The notes under the pieces: generated by a model
What the model saw: only the letters and a program-made list of their open reading frames with translations
Told to the model about the DNA's origin: nothing
Databases searched by the model: none
NCBI GenBank assembly: GCA_025677835.1
Contig: JAIXMR010000039.1
Span: 62,001 to 126,000 of the forward strand
Source: Sporodiniella umbellata
Taxonomy: Eukaryota; Mucoromycota; Mucoromycetes; Mucorales; Rhizopodaceae
Reading direction: 5' to 3'
Length of the DNA: 64,000 bases
Program-made: the position numbers and the translations under genes
Shown here: positions 1 through 10,759 of the stretch, piece by piece
Numbering within the stretch: the first letter of the stretch is position 1
Layout of the letters: the number at the start of each line of letters is the position of its first letter

Positions 1-477
1 AAATTAAGAAAAACACAAAAACAATGGAAAACTATAAACCCAAAAAATATTTTACTTTTTATAATCATCAAATATATATATCAAATCATATAATAAATAT
101 CAATTGAATACATATTATATCAATAACTATATAAATATTCATTACAGTATTATCGCTGAATACTTCCCTATTTTTATTGCACTGATCCCTTGAAGAAGAC
201 TCAATTCCTTCATTGTAACCCTTATTCTTTTATTTTACTTTATTTATCTTATAGTTTGATCTACTCTACAAGATCTGGTGGTCACTATAACCTTTTATTT
301 TTCTATTTTATTTTATTATCTTATATCCACAAGCGGATATCTTTTATTATCTTCTTATTTTAAACACTTCACTCCCCAAACACGCAATTCTACAACGGTT
401 CTACAGTTTTGTTGGGGAAGGAAACTCTTTCGCAAATGCGGCAAAGGTGTACCATTATTTGCTCTTGGCGAGAAAGA
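1..477. other. AT-rich sequence, no gene seen
   Basis: Very AT-rich left edge. Nothing with protein-like composition or a splice pattern is visible. From about 370 a more GC-balanced stretch leads into the first GAGAGAAAA array. Confidence 0.5.
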
Positions 478-690
478 AAAAATTGAGAGAAAACTGAGAG
501 AAAAAATACTGAGAGAAAAAATACTGAGAGAAAAAATACTGAGAGAAAAAAACTGAGAGAAAACTGAGGGTTTTTTTACACCCCTTTTTTACAGTGAAGT
601 GTATTTTGAAGAGTATGTACCCTATTCCGTTGGCCGTTTTACAGACCGTTCTGTTTAAAACACAATTATATATACGACATGTTTTTTTTT
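478..690. repeat. Direct repeat module R1: short GAGAGAAAA array plus unique tail
   Basis: 478-563 holds a few units of the form (A)CTGAGAGAAAAA(AT). They are followed by a unique tail (564-690) that starts with a G/T-rich run and the segment around ACAGTGAAGTGTATTTTGAA. The same order, array then tail, recurs at 3339-5105. R1 lacks a block of roughly 15 bases (GATGACTGTCTTG region) present in the tail of the second copy. It ends exactly where the left inverted arm begins. Confidence 0.75.
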
Positions 691-1125
691 CAAAAATTAT
701 TTGCGTATTTATTAGGTAAAAGAAATGATAGCTGAATAGATCAAAGCTTCGTATATATATGCTACTTTACTTGGTTTACCAAACTTTCAGACCTTGGGCT
801 CTATTTTCTTGCTACTTGTTAGACACTTGCTTATTTTGCTTTTGAATCTTTGGTTTGCTCTTGATTTAGTGTTGACTGTTCCTTTGTGTCATAGTACGCT
901 TTGTCGCCCTTGGTTATGTTTGTTTCATTGTTTTAGCCTCGGCTTTGCTTACAGACCAAACCTTATCTTTTCATTATGTCGTTGACCTTGCCCACAGGCT
1001 GACAGCGCGTTTTCTTGTATTCATTTCTAGCTTTGACCAAGCCATGTCTTTCCGTAGCTCACTTTTGAGAATATTTCTTGGTGCGCTTCTTTCTTTCAAA
1101 AACTGCTGTCTGTTTTTATCTTTGG

Positions 1126-1156
<31 letters not shown>

Positions 1157-1282
1157 TACTTTTTTTTTTTTAATTTTTAATTTTTACTTTTTTTTTTTTT
1201 TTTTTTTTTTAGGCTACACAGAAAGACAGATACTGTGGCTCCCTTTTTTCTTTGATTTTCATCATCTGATTCGGTTCCGATG

Positions 1283-1742
1283 CTACATGTACTCTACATC
1301 TTCCATCTCTACAGAATCATCGGAATCCGAATCATCAAATTGATTTGGGAAAAAAGGTTGCTCACAGTTCTGTCTACTGAGAGCAGGAGGGTGAAAGGCA
1401 GCACTCTCCTCCCCTTGGGTTGGAGGCAAGCTACCAGAATGGCTGGATCTGCGCAACCTCAAGGGAAGACCCACTGGAATCCTGAAGCCATCGCTGTCCT
1501 ATTACGCCAAAACAGAAATAATAGCACAGCCATTTTTGGAGTAAAATGAGAAAGAGTGAGTCAAAAATTTAGGCTTTTTTTTTTTACTACAACTTACGAA
1601 TAGGTCTTCAGGTTCAGGGGATTGCTCTGCAGACGCTCTCACCTGTCTACAGAACAGAGAAAGAAGACGCTGACGATTGGCAATGCTTTGCATGCTTCAC
1701 GCCATGCGCCTTCAAGATGCCTTTCAGCTCCTCCTTTTTCAT
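1283..1742 (-). pseudogene. Frameshifted copy of the arm two-exon ORF (SAP-like)
   Basis: This is the reverse-strand counterpart of the ORF at 8998-9457. ATG (1742-1740), donor (GTAAGT) and exon 2 (1498-1283) are conserved, and the 63 C-terminal residues are identical to the right-arm copy. Exon 1 carries one extra base near 1683 relative to the right arm (GCATTGCC against GCATGCC). This shifts the frame after about 20 codons, so this copy should not make the full protein. Confidence 0.5.
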
Positions 1743-2564
1743 TTTTTTGTTGTTAAAGTCTTTTCCTAATACACGATTATTGAAGTCAATTGTTATATAC
1801 GCGTATTTTTTGTGTATGTTTAAATGCTAAAGTAATTACTTAGGTAGTATTTCATGTTTAAAATAAAAGTGCTATAAAGTAAAAGAAAAAAAAAGAAAAA
1901 AAAGGGTTTATTTATTTGTCTCTTTTTCGTGTGTACAGCCGTATGATTGGTTTAAATCAGTATGCTTTTTATCATTGTTCTTGTGTAAGGTTCTTTTTTT
2001 TTTTTTTGTAGCTGATTTTATGGCTTTTAGCTTGCTTATCTTGCTTGGCTTTTCTAAATCGGGCCGTACTAAGGCTAATACTAAAAAAAAGAAAAAGAAA
2101 AAAATAAGGAGGCTAGGAAAAAGAGAGTTATTAGAAATGGCCAGCAGCTTGAAATTGCTTGCCACAAGTAAATAAACGCGTATTGGCCCTGCTCACTAAT
2201 TTTGAAAGACTGTATGTTTCTTTAAAAAAAATAAAGCGGCTTTGCTTACTTTTTTTCTTTTTTTTTCTCTCTCTCTCTCTTTAGCTATCAATCTATAGTC
2301 GGGATACACAAGCCGACATTGTGATAAATTTATGGTTCACTTTATTGCAGCATAAAAAAGAAAAAAAAAAAAGAAAGAGGTTAAGCATGTCAGTGCTATG
2401 TATATTCAGGCATGCAAGAATAGAGCGCTACCGTAGCAACACTCTTCAAAGTTGTGTGGCAACTGTTTGAGTTTTCAGTCTTGAACGTAAATCTGCTTTT
2501 TTGTTTACTTATTTTTATCTTGTGAACTTACGTTACTATTTTGTACAAGTCCAAAAAGCAAAAC

Positions 2565-2756
2565 ATGAAAAAAGGGCTACCCTCCTTTGCGCCCTTTTTT
2601 CCAAAAAAGAAAAAAGCTGCTGGAAATAAGTCAGTAGATAAGCGGCCCTTGATAGTCTTTTGCATTGATCATAAAATAGCGACTCGTGTAACATGGAAAC
2701 TAAAAGAGCAAAAAGAAGCGAATAAAAAATATAGAGAAGGTTTTTTTTTTGAGTAA
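2565..2756 (+). CDS. Lysine-rich ORF conserved in both arms, function unknown
   Basis: An open frame that begins MKKG and contains the block AGNKSVDKRPLIVFCIDHKI, with a K/E-rich tail. The right arm (8002-8175, reverse strand) carries the same central block with one residue change. The frame there is preserved even though the N-terminal poly-A and poly-T tracts differ in length; two compensating indels keep it open. That is weak evidence for selection or for very recent duplication. It could be one exon of a larger decayed element gene. I do not recognise the family. Confidence 0.25.
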   Translation: MKKGLPSFAPFFPKKKKAAGNKSVDKRPLIVFCIDHKIATRVTWKLKEQKEANKKYREGFFFE

Positions 2757-3338
2757 AGGTCAGTAACACTAAAGACACAGCTTTTCTGACCTCTGACCTA
2801 TACTCCTCATCTTATTTAGTGGCCATTTGAAATTTTTGGCCTTGGTCGTATCGTGGTTTTGGCAACGGTTATGTTTTAGTATTGAGCGTAGCATAGCGTG
2901 ATTTTTTTTTAGTAAAAGCCATTTATTTATTGAGTTTTAAATGTATTAAATAGGATCACACGTTATGATGAGGGGTTTGTCCTTATTATGGGCTGGATTG
3001 CTTAAAACAAGAAATGATGTTGGATGTTAGATAGTCAGGGCAATCGGTTTTTCTTCAAATATAGAAAGTCAACGTGCCCACCCTATGGCGCTTAAAGTGT
3101 AGAACGTTAGGGGTAACATATTTTTATGATTAACATATGAAAAATGTTATAGATAAAAAGTCAAGTCGGATACGCCTTCCGCACAGAATTTAAGGTGGGA
3201 TGCGTACTAACCCAAGGAGTTGTGGACTCATTGTTAGGCTGGACTCATTGTTTAACTAGACTCGTTCTTTTAACCGCGCATTCGAAAAACAGGTGCGGTA
3301 TATATTCCGAATTAGAATGACATGTAAAGCATTGATTC

Positions 3339-4974
3339 ACAAAGTGAGAGAAAAAAAGTGAGAGAAAAAGTGAGAGAAAAAGTGAGAGAAAAAAGTGAGA
3401 GAAAAAGTGAGAGAAAAGTGAGAGAAAAAGTGAGAGAAAAAGTGAGAGAAAAAGTGAGAGAAAAGTGAGAGAAAAAGTGAGAGAAAAGTGAGAGAAAAGT
3501 GAGAGAAAAATGAGAGAAAAAGTGAGAGAAAAAGTGAGAGAAAAAGTGAGAGAAAAAGTGAGAGAAAAAGTGAGAGAAAAGTGAGAGAAAAGTGAGAGAG
3601 AGAAAAAGTGAGAGAAAAAGTGAGAGAGAGAAAAGTGAGAGAAAAAGTGAGAGAGAGAAAAAGTGAGAGAAAAATGAGAGAAAAAGTGAGAGAAAAGTGA
3701 GAGAAAAAGTGAGAGAAAAAGTGAGAGAAAAAGTGAGAGAAAAAGTGAGAGAAAAGTGAGAGAAAAAGTGAGAGAAAAAGTGAGTGAGAGAAAAGTGAGA
3801 GAAAAAGTGAGAGAAAAAGTGAGAGAAAAAGTGAGAGAAAAGTGAGAGAAAAAGTGAGAGAAAAGTGAGAGAGAGAAAAAGTGAGAGAAAAAGTGAGAGA
3901 GAGAAAAAGTGAGAGAAAAGTGAGAGAAAAAAGTGAGAGAAAAAGTGAGAGAAAAAGTGAGAGAAAAAATGAGAGAAAAAGTGAGAGAAAAAGTGAGAGA
4001 GAAAAAGTGAGAGAAAAAGTGAGAGAAAAAGTGAGAGAAAAAGTGAGAGAAAAAGTGAGAGAGAGAAAAAGTGAGAGAAAAAAAGTGAGAAGAAAAAAGT
4101 GAGAGAAAAATGAGAGAAAAATGAGAGAAAAAGTGAGAGAAAAATGAGAGAAAAATTGAGAGAAAAAGTGAGAGAGAGAAAAAGTGAGAGAAAAAGTGAG
4201 AGAAAAAGTGAGAGAAAAAGTGAGAGAAAAGTGAGAGAGAGAAAAAGTGAGAGAAAAAAAGTGAGAGAAAAAAAGTGAGAGAAAAAGTGAGAGAAAAAAT
4301 GAGAGAAAAAATGAGAGAAAAAGTGAGAGAAAAAGTGAGAGAAAAAGTGAGAGAAAAAGTGAGAGAAAAAGTGAGAGAAAAAGTGAGAGAAAAAGTGAGA
4401 GAGAGAAAAAGTGAGAGAAAAAAAGTGAGAGAAAAAAAGTGAGAGAAAAAGTGAGAGAAAAAGTGAGAGAAAAAATGAGAGAAAAAGTGAGAGAAAAAGT
4501 GAGAGAGAGAAAAAGTGAGAGAAAAAGTGAGAGAAAAAGTGAGAGAAAAAGTGAGAGAAAAAGTGAGAGAAAAAGTGAGAGAAAAAGTGAGAGAGAGAAA
4601 AGTGAGAGAAAAAAGTGAGAGAAAAAAGTGAGAGAAAAAGTGAGAGAAAAAGTGAGAGAAAAATGAGAGAAAAAGTGAGAGAAAAAGTGAGAGAGAGAAA
4701 AAGTGAGAGAAAAAGTGAGAGAAAAGTGAGAGAAAAAGTGAGAGAGAGAAAAAGTGAGAGAAAAAAAGTGAGAGAAAAAAAGTGAGAGAAAAAGTGAAAG
4801 AAAAAAAGTGAGAGAAAACTGAGAAAAAGTGAGAGAAAAAAACTGAGAGAAAAAGTGAGAGAAAAAGTGAGAGAAAAAGTGAGAGAAAAAAAGTGAGAGA
4901 AAAAGTGAGAGAAAAAGTGAGAGAAAAAGTGAGAGAAAACTGAGAGAAAAAGTGAAAGAAAAAAAACCGAGGGT
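3339..4974. repeat. GTGAGAGAAAAA-type minisatellite, 1.6 kb
   Basis: About 130-140 imperfect units of (GT)GAGAGAAAAA, 10-14 bases each, with variants such as GAGAGAGAAAAAG and ATGAGAGAAAAA. The array starts at the inner edge of the left arm and ends in the same unique tail that follows the short array at 478-563. One strand has no stop codon in any frame because the unit lacks TA and TGA there. The long Phe/Ser/Leu/His open frame on the reverse strand is therefore a composition effect. Confidence 0.95.
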
Positions 4975-5105
4975 TTTTTTCACCCCTTTTTTACAGTGAA
5001 GTGTATTTTGAAGAGTATGTACTCTATTCCGTTGGCCGTTTTGATGACTGTCTTGCAGACCGTTCTGTTTAAACCAAAATTATATATCCGACATATTTTC
5101 TTTTG
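4975..5105. repeat. Unique tail of repeat module R2
   Basis: Direct repeat of 564-690: same order of G/T run, ACAGTGAAGTGTATTTTGAA, CCGTTGGCCGTTTT and an AT-rich end, with a few base changes and about 15 extra bases. Together with the array at 3339-4974 it forms the second copy of the module that flanks the left arm. Confidence 0.8.
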
Positions 5106-7392
5106 AAAAGCACGGCACTATATTCTTTTTAGACGCGATACTATTTTCCTGAATTGTGCGACACTTTTTCTTGAAAACATACAATACCGTTTTTTAAAAA
5201 GTGCGACACTTTAACTTTTTTTTTTCTTGTGACATCATTTTGGCAAAAGGTGTATTGCCTTGTGTCACATAAATAATAGTCGTCTGTTTTACAAAATCCG
5301 CCTTTAAACGCGCTACAACACAAAACAGATTGGCAAGACGCATATCTATAGATAGCTGTGCTTTTTTTCCATATCTTTCAATATAAATTAAACACGAAAG
5401 GGGAAGCAGTGAACGCATAAAGCCATTTATTAGCTGTTTTTTTACCCACTTCGGAGTCGGAAAAACAAGGAGAAGGGTGTCAACAAACCTTTTTGCAGGA
5501 ATAAATAAAAAAAGGATAAAAGACTATCGTAGGCCACTTTGGATTAGAAAGTACCAAGAACAAAGGCATTTTTTTTTCTCTGCTGGTGATCGACTTTGGT
5601 TGGTTGCCAACTCTTTGATTGTTCTGCAACCTAATATATTTGTCTTGTATGCGCACGCATACAGATAATGAAACAGCTGCGGAGGCATGAGTTACTCCAT
5701 GAAATACGACAATAAAGTCTTACTCATTATCTTCAATTGAGGCTTTGGCACAGTGTGAACAGCGTTAACCTCGGTACTTTTGTTGGGAGGTGCGGAATAG
5801 TTCTGAAGACTGAGCAGAGTTAGAGCCCTATAGCTACAAGAAAGTGGGTCTGGAAGCGCGGTGTATGCATGTGAGATGTTGTTACGGTTCTCTTTGATAG
5901 CCAGCAAACTAAGCTTGTGCGAACCTACTTGGTAAGAAGTACATTTGCATATCGGGTAGGAAGGCCAGAGTGAACCTATGCTGCAGCACAAAAAACGGTG
6001 TACGGACTTAAAGGATTGGGTTCCTATTCACTAGCGCTTGAGCGATTTTGAGGACCTAAGGGCCATAGAGTTTTAAAAAGAGTGCCTTTCTTTTGTCTTT
6101 TTTCTTTTTAAATAAATATGACTTTCCTTTTTAATTGACTCCTAAATCCTTGGTATTATTGAGCCATTCTTCTGTCTCAGCTTAAGTTTAGGTACTTTGT
6201 ATATATAGTTTTACGAGCTTTTAATTTTTGGTATTTGGCTACGCTTTAGCTTTTTACGCTATTTCAGAGCAAAAAACTACTGTGTTATTTCAGGCTTATT
6301 ATTCTTAAATAAAATTTTCGATACTTGGACGATTTATGTTCTAAATAACACTTGACGTAGTTTTACTTATAACAGTAGCAATAATAGCAATAATAAGTGA
6401 CGATAGGAAAGTATTGTAACAAAAGAACCTTATAACTAAGCCAACTGATAATCTTCTATATTGTTAAAAAATATTAGTTGTATATATTGTCTTAGTTTCA
6501 TGAATAACCTGTTTAATGAGAGGAGAAAATGTACACATGCTCTATTTTAAAGAGAGAGTTATTACGTATAACAAATAAAAGTCTTTTTTTCTTAAAAAAA
6601 AAACGAACTATTATAACTTACTTCAAGCTAGTCTGTTCAACTTCAGACTAATCTAATTAGCTTCAAACAGCCAATTTGATATGTCCAATTTGGTCAGTCT
6701 AATGTAGATTTTAAGACTTTGGAAAAGTTTGTGTATAAAGCAAGTACTAACAAAGATAATACTATTTGATTATTTAATTAGCAAATATTCTTTTATTGAG
6801 TACAGGATTTGATAAAGACAAATCGGTTGAAATACGATACTATAGCAACCACTTACTTCATTTGATCTCTATAGGAAACTGGGTTACCTAAATTATAATT
6901 CAGTCATATAAGGCTTTTGCACTTTGACTACCTGCCATCTTACTATACCTCCCTTTGAATCAAGCTTTCATTCAGATGGCAATAATCCCATGGATACGTT
7001 GTGCCTGTAAAGCAAAAGCCGCATGTGTTATCTCTTCGTCTACGATCAAAAAGCTCAATGTGTCAGACCAGTTCTAGCCTCAGACTTCCCTCAGTCGCCA
7101 CATCAACTCTCTAAGATGCTACACGATCTGCAAACCAAACACATTGCCCTATCTCCTCTAACCTGACCGATTGCCCTTAAACCTAGCGACGTTTTGAGTG
7201 AAATTGATGAAACACTTATTTCCTAATTCTCAATCAGGTATCACAATAGACTTACTTTTGCTCCTGTGGATTTAAAGATGAAAAAATAGCAAGGCTTCAC
7301 TCTGTACTGTATGAATTTTTTTTATCCCTTCCACTGTTCCCTCAAATCCGAGCCTGATGGCTCAGAGTCATCTGATACGACACTACAATCAC
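5106..7392. other. Spacer between the inverted arms, no recognised gene
   Basis: About 2.3 kb of mostly AT-rich DNA. Small open frames at 5477-5668 (+) and 5692-5991 (-) have mixed composition but no motif, partner exon or clear start, and I do not call them. 7000-7200 is less AT-rich but full of stops in all frames. Confidence 0.4.
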
Positions 7393-8001
7393 GAATCAAT
7401 GCTTTACATGTCGTTCTAATTCGGAATATATACCGCACCTGTTTTTCGAATGTGCGGTTAAAGAACTAGTCTACTTAAACAATGAGTCCAGTCTAACAAT
7501 GAGTCCACAACTCCTTGGGTTAGTACGCATCCCACCTTAAATTCTGTGCGGAAGGCGTATCCGACTTGACTTTTTATCTATAACATTTTTCATATGTCAA
7601 TCATAAAAATATGTTACCCCTAACGTCCTACACTTTAAGCGCCATAGGGTGGGCACGTTGACTTTTTATATTTGAAGGAAAACCAGTTGCCCTGACTATC
7701 TCACATCCAACATCATTTCTTGTTTCAAGCAATCCAGCCCATAATAAGGACAAACCCCTCATCATAACGTGTGATCCTATTTAATGCATTTAAAACTCAA
7801 TAAATAAATGGCTTTTACTAAAAAAAAAATCACGCTATGGCTACGCTCAACACTAAAACATAACCGTTGCCAAAACCACAATACGACCAAGGCCAAAAAT
7901 TTCAAATGGCCACTACAATAAGATGGGGAGTATAGGTCAGAGGTCAGTAAAGCTGTGTCTTTAGTGTTACTGACCTTTACTCAAAAAAAAAACCTTCTCT
8001 A

Positions 8002-8175
8002 CTATTTTTTATTCGCTTCTTTTTGCTCTTTTAGTTTCCATGTTACACGAGTCGCTATTTTATGATCAATGCAAAAGACTATCAAGGACCGCTTATCTAC
8101 TGACTTATTTCCAGCAGCTTTTTTCTTTTTTTGGAAAAAAAGGGCGCAAAGGAGGGTGGCCCTTTTTTTCATGTT
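8002..8175 (-). CDS. Right-arm copy of the lysine-rich ORF, function unknown
   Basis: Counterpart of 2565-2756 with the same central block (AGNKSVDKRS, then LIVFCIDHKI). The N-terminus reads MKKRATLLCALFFQ because homopolymer lengths differ, and the frame is restored before the conserved block. It ends earlier than the left copy (TAG shortly after ANKK). Function unknown. Confidence 0.22.
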   Translation of the reverse strand, partial: NMKKRATLLCALFFQKKKKAAGNKSVDKRSLIVFCIDHKIATRVTWKLKEQKEANKK

Positions 8176-8997
8176 TTGCTTTTTGAACTTGTACAAAAAT
8201 AGTAACGTAAGTTCACAAGATAAAAATAGGTAAACAAAAAAGCAGATTTACGTTCAAGACTGAAAACTCAAACAGTTGCCACACAACTTTGAAGAGTGTT
8301 GCTACGGTAGCGCTCTATTCTTGCATGCCTGAAATATACATAGCACTGACATGCTTAACCTCTTTCTTTTTTTTTTTTTTTTTTATGCTGCAATAAAGTG
8401 AAACCATAAATTTATCACAATGTCGGCTTGTGTATCCCGACTATAGATTGATAGCTAAAGACAGAGAGAGAAAAAAAAAGAAAAAAAGTAAGCAAAGCCG
8501 CTTTATTTTTTTTAAAGAAACATACAGTCTTTCAAAATTAGTGAGCAGGGCCAATACGCGTTTATTTACTTGTGGAAAACAGTTTCAAGCTGCTTGGCCA
8601 TTTCTAATAACTCTCTTTTTCCTAGCCTCCTTATTTTTTTTCTTTTTCTTTTTTTTTAGTATTAGCCTTGGGTACGGCCCGATTTAGAAAAGCCAAACAA
8701 GATAAGCAAGCTAAAAGCCATAAAATCAGCTGCAAAGAAAAAAAAAGAACCTTACACAAGAACAATGATAAAAAGCACACTGATTTAAACCAATCATACG
8801 GCTGTACACACGAAAAGAGACAAATAAATAAACCCTTTTTTTTCTTTTTTTTTCTTTTACTTTATAGCACTTTTATTTTAAACATGAAATACTACCTAAG
8901 TAAGTTACTTTAGCATTTAAACATACACAAAAAATACGCGTATATAACAATTGACTTCAATAATCGTGTATTAGGAAAAGACTTTAACAACAAAAAA

Positions 8998-9457
8998 ATG
9001 AAAAAGGAGGAGCTGAAAGGCATCTTGAAGGCGCATGGCGTGAAGCATGCAAAGCATGCCAATCGTCAGCGTCTTCTTTCTCTGTTCTGTAGACAGGTGA
9101 GAGCGTCTGCAGAGCAATCCCCTGAACCTGAAGACCTATTCGTAAGTTGTAGTAAAAAAAAAAAAGCCTAAATTTTTGACTCACTCTTTCTCATTTTACT
9201 CCAAAAATGGCTGTGCTATTATTTCTGTTTTGGCGTAATAGGACAGCGATGGCTTCAGGATTCCAGTGGGTCTTCCCTTGAGGTTGCGCAGATCCAGCCA
9301 TTCTGGTAGCTTGCCTCCAACCCAAGGGGAGGAGAGTGCTGCCTTTCACCCTCCTGCTCTCAGTAGACAGAACTGTGAGCAACCTTTTTTCCCAAATCAA
9401 TTTGATGATTCGGATTCCGATGATTCTGTAGAGATGGAAGATGTAGAGTACATGTAG
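8998..9457 (+). CDS. Two-exon 119-aa protein with SAP-like N-terminus, in inverted arm
   Basis: Exon 1 is 8998-9141 and exon 2 is 9242-9457, giving a 100-nt intron (GTAAGT...ATAG) and 119 residues. Residues 3-30 (EELKGILKAHGV... then RQRLLSLF) look like a SAP/LEM-type DNA-binding helix pair: an LKxxLKxxG stretch followed by a second Leu-rich helix. The C-terminus is acidic (DDSDSDDS then EMEDVEYM). The start is the ATG directly after a poly-A stretch. The same gene in the left arm is broken by one base. SAP assignment is inferred from pattern only. It could encode an accessory protein of the repeat element or be a captured host fragment. Confidence 0.4.
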
Positions 9458-10052
9458 CATCGGAACCGAATCAGATGATGAAAATCAAAGAAAAAAGGGA
9501 GCCACAGTATCTGTCTTTCTGTGTAGCCTAAAAAAAAAAAAAAAAAAAAAAAAAGTAAAAATTAAAAATTAAAAAAAAAAAGTAAAAATTAAAAAAAAAA
9601 AAAAAAAAAAAAAACCAAAGATAAAAACAGACAGCAGTTTTTGAAAGAAAGAAGCGCACCAAGAAATATTCTCAAAAGTGAGCTACGGAAAGACATGGCT
9701 TGGTCAAAGCTAGAAATGAATACAAGAAAACGCGCTGGTCAGCCTGTGGGCAAGGTCAATGACATAATGAAAAAACAAGGTTTGGTCTGTAAGCAAAACC
9801 AAGGTTAAAGTAATAAAACAAACATAATCAAGGGCGACAAAGCATACTATGACACAAAAGAACAGTCAATACTAAATCAAGAGCAAAGCAAAGATTCAAA
9901 AGCAAAATAAGCAAGTGTCTAACAAGTAGCAAGAAAACAGAGCCCAAGGTTTGAAAGTTTGGTAAACCAAGTAAAGTAGCATATATATACGAAGCTTTGA
10001 TCTATTCAGCTATCATTTCTTTTACCTAATAAATACGCAAATAATTTTTTGA

Positions 10053-10759
10053 AGCATTTTTTTGTATTTTCGCTTTCTTTTTTTTTTTTTTCAGCAAATT
10101 TTTCATATGTAACTCTCTACTCCTTAAAAACGACCAAAAGTATCATTAATACAAGGCACTTTGTTGTTAGTGAAATATCATTATCAAAGTCATAGCTCAA
10201 TGAGGTCTCATCGCGTTCTTATTTAGGGGCGCAAAAAGCGTAAAAAACTTGATGCTGATCTGTAGTGAGCATCGTTGCACGAGATAAATTCTGATGCGAT
10301 GTATTCGCAATGTTAACTAGTTTTCGAAGAGTATTTAATATTTTAACTGATGATATAGATAAGTTTTTAGTTAATTTCTCTCTTTGCATCTATCATTCGT
10401 AGTGCCGTGGAAATTAAAAGTCTTTATTTCTTTTAAAAAGATTTATCAAAAAAAGCACGTTGTAAGTTTTTTAGCAACTTACACCTTAAATTAATATTAG
10501 TTTCTCTAGAAATTTCAATAACTAATGAAACCCTTTTATATTATTATAATTGTATAGGCAAAGTATTTTCCTCGTTGCTCAGTAGTATCATTAGTATATC
10601 TCTGTAGTAGCAACTGGAATGAGATAACGTATCAATCAATACTACTTTTTTCTATCGAAAAAGTAGCCATACAACCCATCAAACATACATATACGTATGT
10701 ACACAGTACTCAAAACTGACTCTATAAGCATGTGAAGGGAACTGTTTATTTGTAGTCGC
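10053..10759. other. Intergenic, no gene seen
   Basis: About 700 bases between the inverted repeat and the stop codon of the desaturase. AT-rich, no coding pattern seen. It should contain the desaturase 3' end signal. Confidence 0.5.

Larger units (their letters stand above)
691..3338. repeat. Left arm of a 2.65-kb inverted repeat
   Basis: Read as reverse complement, this segment matches 7393-10052 along its whole length, from the ATTTGCGTATTTATTAGG region outward to GAATCAATGCTTTACATG inward. Differences are scattered single-base changes and homopolymer length changes; by eye identity is about 95%. The arm contains a long T-run block (1130-1210), a frameshifted copy of the two-exon ORF found intact in the right arm, and a second conserved ORF at 2565-2756. 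No transposase motif was recognised in it. It is bounded on both sides by copies of the GAGAGAAAA module. Confidence 0.85.
7393..10052. repeat. Right arm of the 2.65-kb inverted repeat
   Basis: Reverse-complement match to 691-3338. It starts at GAATCAATGCTTTACATG and ends after the CCTAATAAATACGCAAATAA region, past which the two sides differ. Unlike the left arm it is not flanked by the GAGAGAAAA module on either side. It carries the intact version of the two-exon ORF (8998-9457). No clear target-site duplication was found around the pair. Confidence 0.85.

Noticed and set aside
2500..3000. Arm ORFs as remnants of a TnpB/Fanzor-type nuclease
   Set aside because: A PLIVF-like block and a later GHLKF-like stretch gave the idea, but no zinc finger, RuvC acidic residues or aligned order can be shown.
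3337..4983. 548-codon Phe/Ser/Leu/His-rich open frame on the reverse strand
   Set aside because: It lies wholly in the GAGAGAAAA minisatellite. The unit contains no possible stop on that strand, so all frames stay open; it has no real protein composition.
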